From NCBI GenBank assembly GCA_048976805.1, contig JBHGUR010000080.1, positions 1 through 51,719 of the forward strand: a DNA stretch of 51,719 nt, read 5' to 3'. Below the pieces are notes generated by a model. That model made no database searches, was not told the origin of the DNA, and saw only the letters and a program-made list of their open reading frames with translations. Below are positions 31,766 to 40,249 of the stretch, piece after piece (positions within the stretch are counted from its first letter, which is position 1; each line of letters starts with the position of its first letter). Both the position numbers and the translations under genes were made by a program. The DNA comes from Ectobacillus sp048976805. GTDB lineage: Bacteria > Bacillota > Bacilli > Bacillales > Bacillaceae_G.

Positions 31766-32236
31766 ATGCTGACATTCGAACGAGTAACGGAACAACAATT
31801 AGATATTATACGGGAAATTATTCATTCTAACCGTACCTACAATGAATGGGAAAATGGCAGTCCGGTACGTACGGATGAAGAATTAAAGAAAGAGTATTTT
31901 CATAATAATCCAAATCGATATACATATTTTATTAAAGCCGATGAAACATACATTGGCTTGTTGGAGTATTTGGAACGAAATGAAAAAGACGGGTTGCCGT
32001 GGCTGGGCTTGCTTATTATTCACGGGGATTACCAAGGGTACGGATTTGGCACAAATGCTTACTATACATTAGAAGATCAGTTAAAACAAAAAGGAATAAC
32101 ACGTTTACGCCTAGGAATTTTGCGAAAAAATGTAAAGGCGAAAGTGTTTTGGGAGAGTTTAGGTTTTTCTTATTTTGAAACGAAAAGCTCTAATAAAGGC
32201 ATTTTAGTGGACTGCTATGAAAAAGAATGGAGTTAA
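31766..32236 (+). CDS. GNAT-family acetyltransferase
   Basis: 156 residues. GNAT core with LLIIHGDYQGYGFGTNAYYTLEDQL containing the acetyl-CoA loop, and SLGFSYFETK near the end. The substrate is unknown. GGAGG lies 6 bases before the ATG at 31766. First of three closely spaced plus-strand genes (gaps of 12 and 17 bases). Confidence 0.8.
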   Translation: MLTFERVTEQQLDIIREIIHSNRTYNEWENGSPVRTDEELKKEYFHNNPNRYTYFIKADETYIGLLEYLERNEKDGLPWLGLLIIHGDYQGYGFGTNAYYTLEDQLKQKGITRLRLGILRKNVKAKVFWESLGFSYFETKSSNKGILVDCYEKEWS

Positions 32237-32248
32237 TGGAGGAAAAGA

Positions 32249-32740
32249 ATGAAAATTCGTAAAGCTACAGTAGAAGATGTGCCAGGGATTTTGGAAATAT
32301 ATAATGACGCTGTATTGCATACTACCGCTACCTTTGATTTACGGGAACAAACGCTCGAAGAAAGAACGCAATGGTTTTATAAATATAATGATCTATATCC
32401 GCTCGTTGTAGCGGAAATAGATGGACGAGTAGCCGGTTATTGTTCGTTATCGCCGTTTCGGGAGAAAGAAGCATATAAACGAACAGTGGAAATTTCTGTA
32501 TATGTCCATCGGGATGAGAGAGGTAAGGGAATAGCCCGGAGGCTGATAGAGCATATTTTACTGCTTGCAAAGCAAGTAAATCATCATGTTATTATAGCGG
32601 GAATTACAAAGGGAAATGAGGCTAGCATTCGCCTTCACGAGGAATTTGGCTTTATACACGTAGGTACGTTTTGTGAGGTTGGATATAAATTTGACGAGTG
32701 GCAAGACGTGCTGTTTTATCAGTTAATCCTTAAATCTTAA
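32249..32740 (+). CDS. Phosphinothricin N-acetyltransferase-like GNAT
   Basis: 163 residues. KIRKATVEDVPGILEIYNDAV and VEISVYVHRDERGKGIARRLIEH are the hallmarks of the PAT/YwnH subfamily (the same group as the protein at 2284). These enzymes acetylate phosphinothricin, methionine sulfoximine or related amines. GGAGG upstream. Middle gene of the cluster. Confidence 0.85.
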   Translation: MKIRKATVEDVPGILEIYNDAVLHTTATFDLREQTLEERTQWFYKYNDLYPLVVAEIDGRVAGYCSLSPFREKEAYKRTVEISVYVHRDERGKGIARRLIEHILLLAKQVNHHVIIAGITKGNEASIRLHEEFGFIHVGTFCEVGYKFDEWQDVLFYQLILKS

Positions 32741-32757
32741 GACAAAGGTGGGAGACG

Positions 32758-33075
32758 ATGTCTGTTGCGGCGGGGGTAGGAGGTATCATTCTTTGCTTTC
32801 TTTTTATAGAGGCCATTAGCTTGCTTTTGGCAAGGTTGCTTCGTAAAAAGGGTTGGTCTTACGAGCTACAGCATTTACCGTTGTTTCTTATGCAGCTTGG
32901 AGCATTGTACAGTTTTCATAAGGCAATATTATTTCCTCCGGCTTTGCAAGTATTAGTGCAGTTTGGATTGCTTTACAGCGGAATTGGGGCAGGGAGCCTC
33001 GTCTTCCTTGGCCTTGTACGGCATCTTCACTATCAGTCTTATATTTTTATTGTAAATTGGTTAAGAAGAAGCTAA
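32758..33075 (+). CDS. Hypothetical membrane protein
   Basis: 105 residues with about three hydrophobic helices (residues 3-22, 38-58, 64-85) and a basic end NWLRRS. Not recognised. GGTGGGAG before the ATG. Third gene of the cluster with two acetyltransferases, followed by a terminator. Confidence 0.65.
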   Translation: MSVAAGVGGIILCFLFIEAISLLLARLLRKKGWSYELQHLPLFLMQLGALYSFHKAILFPPALQVLVQFGLLYSGIGAGSLVFLGLVRHLHYQSYIFIVNWLRRS

Positions 33076-33081
33076 CTTGGG

Positions 33082-33117
33082 AAAGGTCCGGTATAGATTT
33101 ACCGGTCTTTTATTTTT
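33082..33117 (+). terminator. Terminator of the GNAT cluster
   Basis: AAAGGTCCGGTA pairs with TACCGGTCTTT (two mismatches), T-rich tail. The next 215 bases to 33333 show no gene. Confidence 0.7.
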
Positions 33118-33333
33118 GTGCGTTAAGAAACTATCGATTAGCGATGAAGAGGATAATTCAGAGAAGCGCCCCATTGCTTGAGTGGAAAGTGGGCTAAAAT
33201 TAACACCTAACATAGCTAAAAAGTTAATGTAAAGAAATCATTGTTTGTCATAGCACAACTTGTCCTTTATAAGCGTATGATGGAATGAGGAGCTATAACT
33301 TTATAGCAAAAATAATAAGAAAGGGATGTTATC

Positions 33334-34338
33334 ATGAAGCTTGTTATTGACCCTGGACACGGCGGCTCTGACTCCGGCGCTGTCGGCAACGGCTTGCAGG
33401 AAAAGGATTTAAATCTGCAAATTGCCCAGCGTGTACGCAATGCTGTAGCTGCTAATTATGAAGTTGATATTGCCATGACACGCGAGACAGACAAGTTTAT
33501 TTCTTTGTCTGAACGCGCAAGGATTGCTAATAATTTTGGTGCAGACTATTTCATCTCTATTCATATCAATTCGGGCGGCGGAACGGGGTATGAAGATTAC
33601 ATTTATTCGGGATTATCGGATGGAAGTACAGGCGCTGCAAAGCAAAGAGCCTTTCATGATATGGTTGTTCCTGTACTGCAAACATATGGCTTGCGGGATC
33701 GCGGCAGAAAGAAAGCGAATTTCGCGGTTCTTCGCGAAACTGCAATGGACGCGATTCTTGTGGAAACAGCATTTATTGATACGGCAAGTGATGCAAACCT
33801 ATTGAAAAATCCGCAATTTATTGAGGACATAAGCCAGGCGTATGCCAAAGGAATCGCACAAGCTATGGGTTTGAAAGAAAAGCAGACTCCTAGTCCTCCC
33901 CCAAATCCGCAACCGCCATCTTCTTCCCCAAGCCCCATTGGCGTTGTAAATATTCTCGGAACAAACGTGAATTTGCGCAGCGCTCCATCTACAAATGCAT
34001 CTATTATCCGAAAATTAAATAAGCCTGAATCATATTTAGTGTACCAGCAACAAAATGGATGGCTTGATCTCGGTTCCGAACAATGGGTGTACTATGACCC
34101 GTCTTATATTGAATATATAAAATATCGAAATCTTGACGGAAGCCCTATTGGCGTCGTCTCTATTCTCGGAACTAATGTAAACTTGCGCAGCGGCCCATCT
34201 GCGAATGCAGCTGTTATTCGAAAGCTAAACAAGCCTGAATCGTATTTAGCTTATCAATATCAGGAGGGCTGGTTTGATTTAGGCGCAGGGCAATGGGTAT
34301 ATTACAATCCAGCATATATCCGCTATAAGCAATATTAA
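33334..34338 (+). CDS. N-acetylmuramoyl-L-alanine amidase, CwlC-like, with two SH3b domains
   Basis: 334 residues. Amidase_3 domain at residues 1-180: KLVIDPGHGG (Zn His), LQEKDLNLQ (Glu), SIHINSGGG (Zn His) and VETAFID (catalytic Glu). A Pro/Ser linker (PSPPPNPQPPSSSPSP) joins two SH3b repeats of about 65 residues, each starting GVVxILGTNVNLRS. There is no signal peptide, as in B. subtilis CwlC, which acts in mother-cell lysis; CwlC has SPOR repeats instead. A prophage endolysin is the alternative, but no phage genes flank it apart from a DUF2513 gene. AAGGG before the ATG. Confidence 0.85.
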   Translation: MKLVIDPGHGGSDSGAVGNGLQEKDLNLQIAQRVRNAVAANYEVDIAMTRETDKFISLSERARIANNFGADYFISIHINSGGGTGYEDYIYSGLSDGSTGAAKQRAFHDMVVPVLQTYGLRDRGRKKANFAVLRETAMDAILVETAFIDTASDANLLKNPQFIEDISQAYAKGIAQAMGLKEKQTPSPPPNPQPPSSSPSPIGVVNILGTNVNLRSAPSTNASIIRKLNKPESYLVYQQQNGWLDLGSEQWVYYDPSYIEYIKYRNLDGSPIGVVSILGTNVNLRSGPSANAAVIRKLNKPESYLAYQYQEGWFDLGAGQWVYYNPAYIRYKQY

Positions 34339-34449
34339 TAGACAACAACAATGTTTACGAAAACAGCCTATCTTTTTTGAAAAATTGATGAAATAACAAG
34401 GAAAATGCCAACATTTGTCGAAATTGCAAGAGGAAAGGAGGTGAAAGAT

Positions 34450-34803
34450 ATGAAACGGGACATACGGCTTATAAAACAGCTATTAGAAAAGATTGAAGAG
34501 GAGCAACAACATATCAAAATCTTTCAGATCTCTATGCTTGGCAATTTCACTGAGGAACAGATTAATCATCATCTGCATTTACTAAATCAGGCAGGGCTTA
34601 TTTCCTTAGCTTATCAGCAAATAAATGGCAAAGAAGAGTGCTATATAAACAGGATAACATGGACAGGGCATGAATTTTTGCGGGCTATGGAAAATGAAGA
34701 AACGTGGGCAGCTATTCATAACCAATATGAAAACAAAACATTAGAAGAAATGTTAGAAGCGGTTTCTCGAAAAAGTAGACCTCAGGAAAAAATAAAGATA
34801 TAA
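34450..34803 (+). CDS. DUF2513-domain protein
   Basis: 117 residues. MKRDIRLIKQLLEKIEEEQ and the IxxHLHLLNQAGLI segment followed by ITWTGHEFL are the DUF2513 pattern (winged-helix-like, often in prophages and mobile elements). GGAGGTGA is a near-perfect ribosome site for the ATG at 34450. Role unknown; a DNA-binding function is inferred from the helical layout. Confidence 0.75.
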   Translation: MKRDIRLIKQLLEKIEEEQQHIKIFQISMLGNFTEEQINHHLHLLNQAGLISLAYQQINGKEECYINRITWTGHEFLRAMENEETWAAIHNQYENKTLEEMLEAVSRKSRPQEKIKI

Positions 34804-35369
34804 CTCTAACAGAGGCTAATATAACGTATGCATTGTCTAGTAAATGGATGATAAAAAGGGGTTTTCCAAAAAGCGGTGCTAAGTATAATGCTTATATGAA
34901 TCATGGCTTGTTGTATGCACGATTATTTCCACTAAAATCTAATGCTTAGCAGCCGTTTTTTCTATGCATATTTTTATAGTGTGCTGCGTGCCTTTTGCTA
35001 AACTTTGGAAACTTCCATCTTTGCAGTATTTTTGTGGCTATCCCCCCGACAAACCTTTAAAATTTCACATTCTATCCTCTGCTCTATATATGCTCAATTT
35101 GTATCCATATGTAAGAATATATTTATTTTCGATGCGACGAGGTATTTTGCGGAAATATAGCGAAAGTATATGGTGACCTATATATATTACAAGCTTAACT
35201 GCGCCCAATTCTTTGCGAATTTTCAATAATGAAGTCGTTTTCTTTTGTTTCGTGTGAAACTTTATAGAAGCAGCTGCACATGTTTAATTTCTGGCTATGC
35301 TGCTCCTTTTAAGCAGCGCCCTTCTAGGTAATGGGGGAAGCCAACATAAAATATAAAGGAGGTTCATTG
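34804..35369. other. Gene-free stretch after the DUF2513 gene
   Basis: AT-rich with stops in all frames. A short open frame at 34964-35176 has no ribosome site and lacks coding texture. The pncA promoter must lie at the right end. Confidence 0.5.
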
Positions 35370-35918
35370 ATGGGACGAGCTCTAATCCATATTGATTATA
35401 CATATGATTTTGTGGCAAAAGATGGTGCCTTAACATGCGGTACACCTGCACAGGAAATAGAAGATAAGCTAGCTCTTCTAACCGAAGAATTTATTCAAAA
35501 TGGTGACTATGTTGTGTTTGCGGTGGATATGCACGAGAAAAATGATCCCTATCATCCGGAGGCCGCCTTATTTCCGCCCCATAATATTGTAAAAACAAAT
35601 GGAAGACAATTATACGGCAAATTGCAAGGGATATATGAAACATATAAAGAAAAACAGAATGTATATTATATGGATAAAACGCGCTACAGCGCTTTTGCGG
35701 GTACGAATTTAGAAATTAAGCTGCGGGAGCGGGCTATTGATGAATTGTACCTTGTTGGTGTATGCACCGACATTTGTGTTCTTCATACAGCAATTGATGC
35801 TTATAATAAAGGATTTAAAATTATAATATATAGAGATATGGTCGCTTCTTTTAGTGAACAGGGACATGAATGGGCGCTACAACACTTTCTCTCTTGTTTA
35901 GGGGCAGAGGTGCGGTAA
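35370..35918 (+). CDS. pncA: Nicotinamidase (YueJ-type cysteine hydrolase)
   Basis: 182 residues. Catalytic triad visible: D in LIHIDYTYDF, K in MDKTRYSAF and C in VGVCTDICVLHT. AVDMHEKNDPYHPE holds metal-binding residues. The sequence is very close to B. subtilis YueJ/PncA along its length, so I favour nicotinamide deamidation (NAD salvage) over other isochorismatase-fold roles. AAAGGAGG is 7 bases before the ATG. Confidence 0.9.
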   Translation: MGRALIHIDYTYDFVAKDGALTCGTPAQEIEDKLALLTEEFIQNGDYVVFAVDMHEKNDPYHPEAALFPPHNIVKTNGRQLYGKLQGIYETYKEKQNVYYMDKTRYSAFAGTNLEIKLRERAIDELYLVGVCTDICVLHTAIDAYNKGFKIIIYRDMVASFSEQGHEWALQHFLSCLGAEVR

Positions 35919-35958
35919 AAAAAGGTCAAAAAACATCAAAAAATATTTGACCTTTTTT
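35918..35958 (+). terminator. pncA terminator
   Basis: 13-bp stem AAAAAAGGTCAAA/TTTGACCTTTTTT, beginning at the last base of the stop codon. Confidence 0.85.
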
Positions 35959-36032
35959 GACTATATGAGTATAATCAAAATAGAAAGAGAAATCTTTCAC
36001 AAATTTATCTTAATATCATTAAGGAGGAATCA

Positions 36033-36467
36033 ATGATGAGAAACCTATTCCCTGAAGTAATGCGTCGTCATAATAGTTTTTTTGGATTTGATACTTCCTT
36101 ATGGGATATGATGAAGGAAGACTTTTTTAAACCGGTAAGTTTAGCAACCTTTGCAGCGGATGTTGAGGAAACGAAAGAGGCGTATGTGATTTATGCAGAT
36201 TTGCCAGGTTTTTCAAAAGAAAACATTGAATTGGATTACCATGATAATATATTGACTATTAAAGCAACACGAAATGAAGAATTGGAAGAAAAGAAAGATG
36301 ATGGCACTTACATCCGCAAGGAACGTTCTTTTGGTTCGTATGTGCGTCATTTTATAGTGGAAGGGGTAAATGAAAACGAAATAAAAGCTTCGTTTGCAAA
36401 TGGGGTATTGACTGTAACTTTACCTAAGCAAGCAGAAACAAAAAGAAGAATAATTGATATTGAGTAA
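36033..36467 (+). CDS. Small heat-shock protein, Hsp20 family
   Basis: 144 residues. N-terminal arm with the aromatic start (RNLFPEVMRRHNSFFGFDT), alpha-crystallin domain from about residue 45 (VEETKEAYVIYADLPG) to GVLTVTLPKQ. Holdase chaperone. AAGGAGG precedes two adjacent ATG codons (36033 and 36036); either could be used. Second sHSP in the window, from another subgroup than the one at 29014. Confidence 0.92.
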   Translation: MMRNLFPEVMRRHNSFFGFDTSLWDMMKEDFFKPVSLATFAADVEETKEAYVIYADLPGFSKENIELDYHDNILTIKATRNEELEEKKDDGTYIRKERSFGSYVRHFIVEGVNENEIKASFANGVLTVTLPKQAETKRRIIDIE

Positions 36468-36497
36468 GACAGTCTTTGTGGCTGTCTTATTTTTTTG
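36465..36497 (+). terminator. Hsp20 terminator
   Basis: AAGACAG/CTGTCTT hairpin followed by ATTTTTTT. Confidence 0.8.
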
Positions 36498-36551
36498 GGA
36501 TGTTATTTAGAAAATTACAAATGTTATAATATTTAGAAGGGGGGGAGCAGA

Positions 36552-37676
36552 TTGACAGAAGAACAAAAGCGGATGAGACGTTTACAGGCGTTAAAAGAAA
36601 TTGCTGAACGGCTAAATGAGGCAACACATTTAGAAATAATGCTAAAAAATGCATTGCAGCAGCTGCTGCAGGTAATGAATTTAGAAACGGGCTGGGTTTT
36701 CTTCATTGATAAGGAAGGGAAGCATGAGCTAGCGGCAAATATATCCCTTCCGCCGGGATTGGCAAGAAAAGAGAAGAAGCCGATGTGCGAAGGAGCGTGC
36801 TGGTGCATCGACCGCTTTGTTGATGGAAGACTGCAAAAAGCAACAAATATTATTGAATGTAAGCGCATTGAAGATGCTATTGCATATAACTGGGGAGATA
36901 CACGGGGAATTACCCACCATGCTACGATTCCGCTTCGCGCGGGGGATGAGAAGTTCGGGCTGCTCAATGTCGCCTCTCCTGGGAAAACAAGATTTACAGA
37001 AGAAGAACTCGCATTATTAGAAGCGATTGCTTATCAAATCGGAACGACGATAAAGCGTATAAAACTCGTAGAACGAGAGCGCCAATATATTGTTGCAGCG
37101 GAACGAAATCGTTTAGCCCGGGACTTGCATGATTCTGTAAAGCAACTGTTATTTTCAATTATGTTGACAGCGCGCGGCGTACAGGATATGACAAACGATG
37201 AAGAGCTACAAAGCATGCTTGCTTACATAGGAGACCTATCTCAACAAGCGATGCAAGAAATGCGAACACTGATTTGGCAACTTCGCCCTGAAGGGTTGGA
37301 AAGAGGAATTATTGAAGCGTTGAAAAGCTACGGTGAAATGTTAGGCCTCACTGTCCATCCCGATCTTTCATGCGTTCTTTGCCTGAATCATGCAATAGAG
37401 GAGACGTTTTGGCGCATTGGACAAGAGGCTTTAAATAATTGTAAAAAGCATGCGGGATGTACAGACGTATATATAAGGTTTTCAATTCATAAAGAAGAGA
37501 ATACGGTTACGATAAAGGTTTTAGACCACGGTGTAGGATTTGACATAATGGCGGCAAAAAGCATATCTTCAGGTTTGAAAAATATGAGAGAGCGGGCTGA
37601 ATTGGCAGGCGGGGCGTTACAGATTGAAAGTAAAGAAGGGGAAGGGACTGCAATCATTGTAACACTTCCTCTGTAA
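36552..37676 (+). CDS. GAF-domain sensor histidine kinase with four conserved-looking Cys
   Basis: 374 residues, soluble. GAF domain at about residues 10-170, containing MCEGACWCIDRF (C79, C83, C85) and ECKRI (C103), a cluster that could bind an Fe-S centre or other metal. HisKA_3 helix with the phosphorylated H193 in LARDLHDSVKQ. HATPase domain with GQEALNNCKKHA and DHGVGFD. The architecture resembles NreB/LiaS-type kinases. The start is TTG with GGGGGGAG about 7 bases before. It lies 15 bases before its response regulator. A redox or NO signal is inference from the cysteines. Confidence 0.85.
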   Translation: MTEEQKRMRRLQALKEIAERLNEATHLEIMLKNALQQLLQVMNLETGWVFFIDKEGKHELAANISLPPGLARKEKKPMCEGACWCIDRFVDGRLQKATNIIECKRIEDAIAYNWGDTRGITHHATIPLRAGDEKFGLLNVASPGKTRFTEEELALLEAIAYQIGTTIKRIKLVERERQYIVAAERNRLARDLHDSVKQLLFSIMLTARGVQDMTNDEELQSMLAYIGDLSQQAMQEMRTLIWQLRPEGLERGIIEALKSYGEMLGLTVHPDLSCVLCLNHAIEETFWRIGQEALNNCKKHAGCTDVYIRFSIHKEENTVTIKVLDHGVGFDIMAAKSISSGLKNMRERAELAGGALQIESKEGEGTAIIVTLPL

Positions 37677-37691
37677 GAAAGGAGCACATGG

Positions 37692-38333
37692 ATGAACATC
37701 AAATTACTGCTCGTTGAGGACCATCACATTGTAAGACGAGGGTTGGTCTTTTTTTTGGAGAAGCAAAAGGGTTTTGCCATCATTGGCGAGGCAAGCAACG
37801 GCCAGGAAGCGGTTGCGTTTCTTAAGCGGGAGCGTCCTGATGTGATTTTAATGGATTTATCCATGCCAATTATGGATGGCATTGAAGCCACTAGAAAAAT
37901 AAAGGAAATAGATTCAACAATTAAAGTGCTGATATTGACGAGCTTTTTCGAGCAGGATTATGTTCTCCCTGCATTAGAAGCAGGGGCGGATGGGTACCAA
38001 TTAAAGGAGGTAGAACCAGATCAGCTTGTCGCTTCTATAATTGCCGTGTTTCAAGGCACTACAAATTTACATCCAAAGGTCACGCCTGCCGTGCTTGGCC
38101 TCCTCAAATCCCAACCTAAGAAAAAACAAGATCATCTTACGAGTTTGACAAGACGTGAAAAAGAAGTGTTAAGGGAAATCGCTAACGGAAAAAGCAATAA
38201 AGAAATTGCAGCTGATTTGCATATAACCGAACAAACAGTCAAAACGCATGTGTCCAATATTTTATCTAAATTGAATTTGGAAGACCGTACACAGGCAGCT
38301 TTATATGCCGTTAAGCATGGCTTTGTTTCGTAA
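37692..38333 (+). CDS. NarL/LuxR-type response regulator
   Basis: 213 residues. Receiver domain: acidic pocket ED at 9-10, phosphorylated D55 in VILMDLSMP, K in YQLKE. C-terminal LuxR-type HTH (LTRREKEVLREIANGKSNKE, then TVKTHVSNILSKL). GAAAGGAG before the ATG. Partner of the GAF kinase; targets not visible, though the repeats at 38372-38454 just downstream are a candidate. Confidence 0.92.
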   Translation: MNIKLLLVEDHHIVRRGLVFFLEKQKGFAIIGEASNGQEAVAFLKRERPDVILMDLSMPIMDGIEATRKIKEIDSTIKVLILTSFFEQDYVLPALEAGADGYQLKEVEPDQLVASIIAVFQGTTNLHPKVTPAVLGLLKSQPKKKQDHLTSLTRREKEVLREIANGKSNKEIAADLHITEQTVKTHVSNILSKLNLEDRTQAALYAVKHGFVS

Positions 38334-38362
38334 ATCTGCTACTTTAGTAGCAGATTTTTTTT
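38332..38362 (+). terminator. Terminator of the two-component operon
   Basis: AAATCTGCTAC/GTAGCAGATTT with TTTA loop and T-run, overlapping the stop codon. Confidence 0.9.
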
Positions 38363-38371
38363 GCGGATATC

Positions 38372-38454
38372 CTACTATTTTCTGACGGGCTATTGCTACT
38401 TTCTGAGGGTTTAAAAACAGGTAGTCCATTCTACAATAATACATAGAAAGTAGC
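38372..38454. promoter_or_regulatory. azr upstream operator-like repeats
   Basis: Two direct repeats, CTACTATTTTCTGACGGG (38372) and CTACTTTCTGAGGG (38396), plus a perfect inverted pair GCTACTTTCT (38395-38404) and AGAAAGTAGC (38445-38454). TACAAT at 38432 lies between as a -10 candidate. Confidence 0.5.
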
Positions 38455-38469
38455 AAAGGGGAGACAAGC

Positions 38470-39006
38470 ATGAAAATTGCAGTTATTAGTGGAACACCGA
38501 GGAAAACGGGAAAAACGAAAATTGCCGCCCGATATATTGTAAACACATTTGCGGCTGATTTATATGATTTAAGCATAGAGGCATTGCCGCTGTTTAACGG
38601 TGAGACTTCGCAAAATGAGCTTGAGGCAGTAAAGCGGCTGCGTAAGCTCGTGTTAGAAGCTGACGGAATTGTTCTTTGTACACCGGAGTATCATAACGCT
38701 ATGAGCGGTGCTTTAAAGAATGCGCTCGATTTTTTAGGAAGCAGCGAATTTGCGCATAAACCCGTGGCGCTGCTTGCGGTTGTCAGCGGCGGAAAGGGCG
38801 GGATAAATGCCTTAAATAGCATGAGGATTGTTGCCAGAGGCGTATATGCGAACGTAATTCCAAAACAAGTTGTATTAGATGGCAGCTGTTTTCAAAGCGG
38901 CGTCTTGATCGAAGATGCAAAGCTGCTTATCTATGAGATGATGTTAGAATTGCGTACGTATATGAAAGCGTATGGGATAATCAAATCAGAGATGAAAACA
39001 GGTTAG
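38470..39006 (+). CDS. azr: NADPH-dependent FMN reductase / azoreductase
   Basis: 178 residues. Flavodoxin-like fold: ISGTPRKTGKT (FMN phosphate loop), LCTPEYHNAMSGALKNALDFL and VSGGKGGINALNSMR are almost shared with B. subtilis Azr (YhdA). It reduces flavins, quinones or azo compounds with NADPH in the cytoplasm. GGGGAGA before the ATG. It stands alone behind a repeat-rich control region. Confidence 0.88.
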   Translation: MKIAVISGTPRKTGKTKIAARYIVNTFAADLYDLSIEALPLFNGETSQNELEAVKRLRKLVLEADGIVLCTPEYHNAMSGALKNALDFLGSSEFAHKPVALLAVVSGGKGGINALNSMRIVARGVYANVIPKQVVLDGSCFQSGVLIEDAKLLIYEMMLELRTYMKAYGIIKSEMKTG

Positions 39007-39028
39007 CGATATAAGGCGGCTGCTTCTT

Positions 39029-39058
39029 CGTATAAATGTATTTGAATTTGGAATGCTA
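39029..39058 (+). promoter_or_regulatory. Possible sigma-G promoter of the 38-aa gene
   Basis: CGTATA (39029-39034), 17-base spacer, AATGCTA (39052-39058; consensus CATNNTA with one mismatch). The -35 box is identical to the one at 17681. Confidence 0.45.
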
Positions 39059-39090
39059 TCAAAAAAGGCACTCTAAAAAGGGGGAGCATC

Positions 39091-39207
39091 GTGGGCAAAA
39101 CGAAAGCACAAGGTTCTGCAAAGCATAAAGGAAATCAAATGCAGGAACATACATCTTCTAAAAAAGCAAGAAACGCCCAAAATGCCGGTCAGCGCCACGG
39201 CGAGTAA
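39091..39207 (+). CDS. Small acid-soluble-spore-protein-like protein (38 aa)
   Basis: GTG start with AAAGGGGGAG about 5 bases before. Encodes MGKTKAQGSAKHKGNQMQEH followed by a Lys/Ser/Asn-rich half ending AGQRHGE. It has no hydrophobic core and the Gly/Lys/Gln/His-rich make-up of minor SASPs. The family is not certain. Own terminator. Too short for simple gene callers. Confidence 0.65.
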   Translation: MGKTKAQGSAKHKGNQMQEHTSSKKARNAQNAGQRHGE

Positions 39208-39232
39208 AAGCATGCATGCCTGCATGCTTTTT
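39206..39232 (+). terminator. Terminator of the 38-aa gene
   Basis: AAAAGCATGCA/TGCATGCTTTT stem with TGCC loop and T-run. Confidence 0.9.
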
Positions 39233-39323
39233 TCTTTTTATCTTGGCAGGAATTAGTTTGAATATAGTGAATTTTTATAATATTAATCAATACAATAACG
39301 AGGCGAAAGGGAGAGGTAGAAGA

Positions 39324-40136
39324 ATGAAAGCAACAAAACCGATATTGTCTATATTTTTATCTGTAGCTCTTGCTGTTACCGCGGCTACAGGCTGCAGCAA
39401 TAACGAAAAAACAAGCACCGAGCAAACGAAAGTAGTAAAGGTTGGAACAGATGCTGCATATGCGCCTTTCGAATACTTGGATAATGGGAAAGTGGTTGGC
39501 TTTGATGTTGATTTTTTAGAAGCGGTTATGAAAGAGGCTAATTTAGAATACGAACTGCAAAATAAAGGATGGGAGCCGCTGTTTGCCTCTTTGAAGTCGG
39601 GGGAAATTGACATGGGTATCTCTGCTATTACAATTGATGAAAAACGCAAGAAAACGTATGATTTTACATCCCCATATTTTGAATCTACACAGATGATTAT
39701 GGTAAAGGAAGGGTCCCCTGTGAAAAAGGCAGATGACATGAAAAAGCTGAAAGTAGGGGTACAAGTAGGAACAACGGGGCAAATGGCAGCAGAAAAATTG
39801 CTTGGAAAAAACAGTTCGCAAATTGCGAAGTACGAAAATAATGCATTGGCTATTATGGCGTTAAAAAATGGCGAGGTAGAAGCGGTTGTAGCTGACAATA
39901 CGGTTGTGGAAGAATATGTAAAAAACAATCCGGGCGACAAGCTTATCGCTATTGAGGATAAGGAAAGTTTCGAGCCGGAATACTATGGCCTTATGTTTAA
40001 AAAAGGAAGCAAGCTGCGAGGGAAAGTGGATAAGGCTGTACAAGAAGTAATTGAAAATGGAACGTATGCAGAAATTTACAAAAAATGGTTTAAAACAGAT
40101 CCTGATATAGATGCGCTAAAAAAAGCAAAATTATGA
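39324..40136 (+). CDS. Amino-acid ABC transporter substrate-binding lipoprotein
   Basis: 270 residues. Signal peptide with lipobox ATGC, mature part a family 3 (polar/basic amino acid) periplasmic-type binding protein: VGTDAAYAPFEYLDNGKVVGFDVDF cannot be mistaken for another family, and YGLMFKKGSKL is near the end. Binds an amino acid (Gln, Arg or cystine type) outside the cell. GGGAGAGG precedes the ATG. No permease or ATPase gene is next to it, so it is an orphan in this window. Confidence 0.9.
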   Translation: MKATKPILSIFLSVALAVTAATGCSNNEKTSTEQTKVVKVGTDAAYAPFEYLDNGKVVGFDVDFLEAVMKEANLEYELQNKGWEPLFASLKSGEIDMGISAITIDEKRKKTYDFTSPYFESTQMIMVKEGSPVKKADDMKKLKVGVQVGTTGQMAAEKLLGKNSSQIAKYENNALAIMALKNGEVEAVVADNTVVEEYVKNNPGDKLIAIEDKESFEPEYYGLMFKKGSKLRGKVDKAVQEVIENGTYAEIYKKWFKTDPDIDALKKAKL

Positions 40137-40152
40137 TGTTTTCTTGCTTTTT
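40120..40152 (+). terminator. Terminator of the binding-protein gene
   Basis: AAAAAGCAA/TTGCTTTTT hairpin spanning the stop codon. Confidence 0.65.
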
Positions 40153-40249
40153 GCGAGGATTTCTTTTTTTTATGTAGAATAATTTTATTATAGAAGGTTC
40201 TAGTCTTCTTGTAGTGCACATAGTGTTTTACATTGAGGAGGGGTGGAAG

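Noticed and set aside
33334..34803. Prophage remnant (amidase plus DUF2513)
   Set aside because: No holin, structural, integrase or att sequence nearby, and the amidase resembles CwlC; not enough to call a prophage.
34964..35176. 70-codon plus-strand frame in the gap before pncA
   Set aside because: No ribosome site, high content of rare and aromatic codons in a row, no neighbouring promoter or terminator signs.
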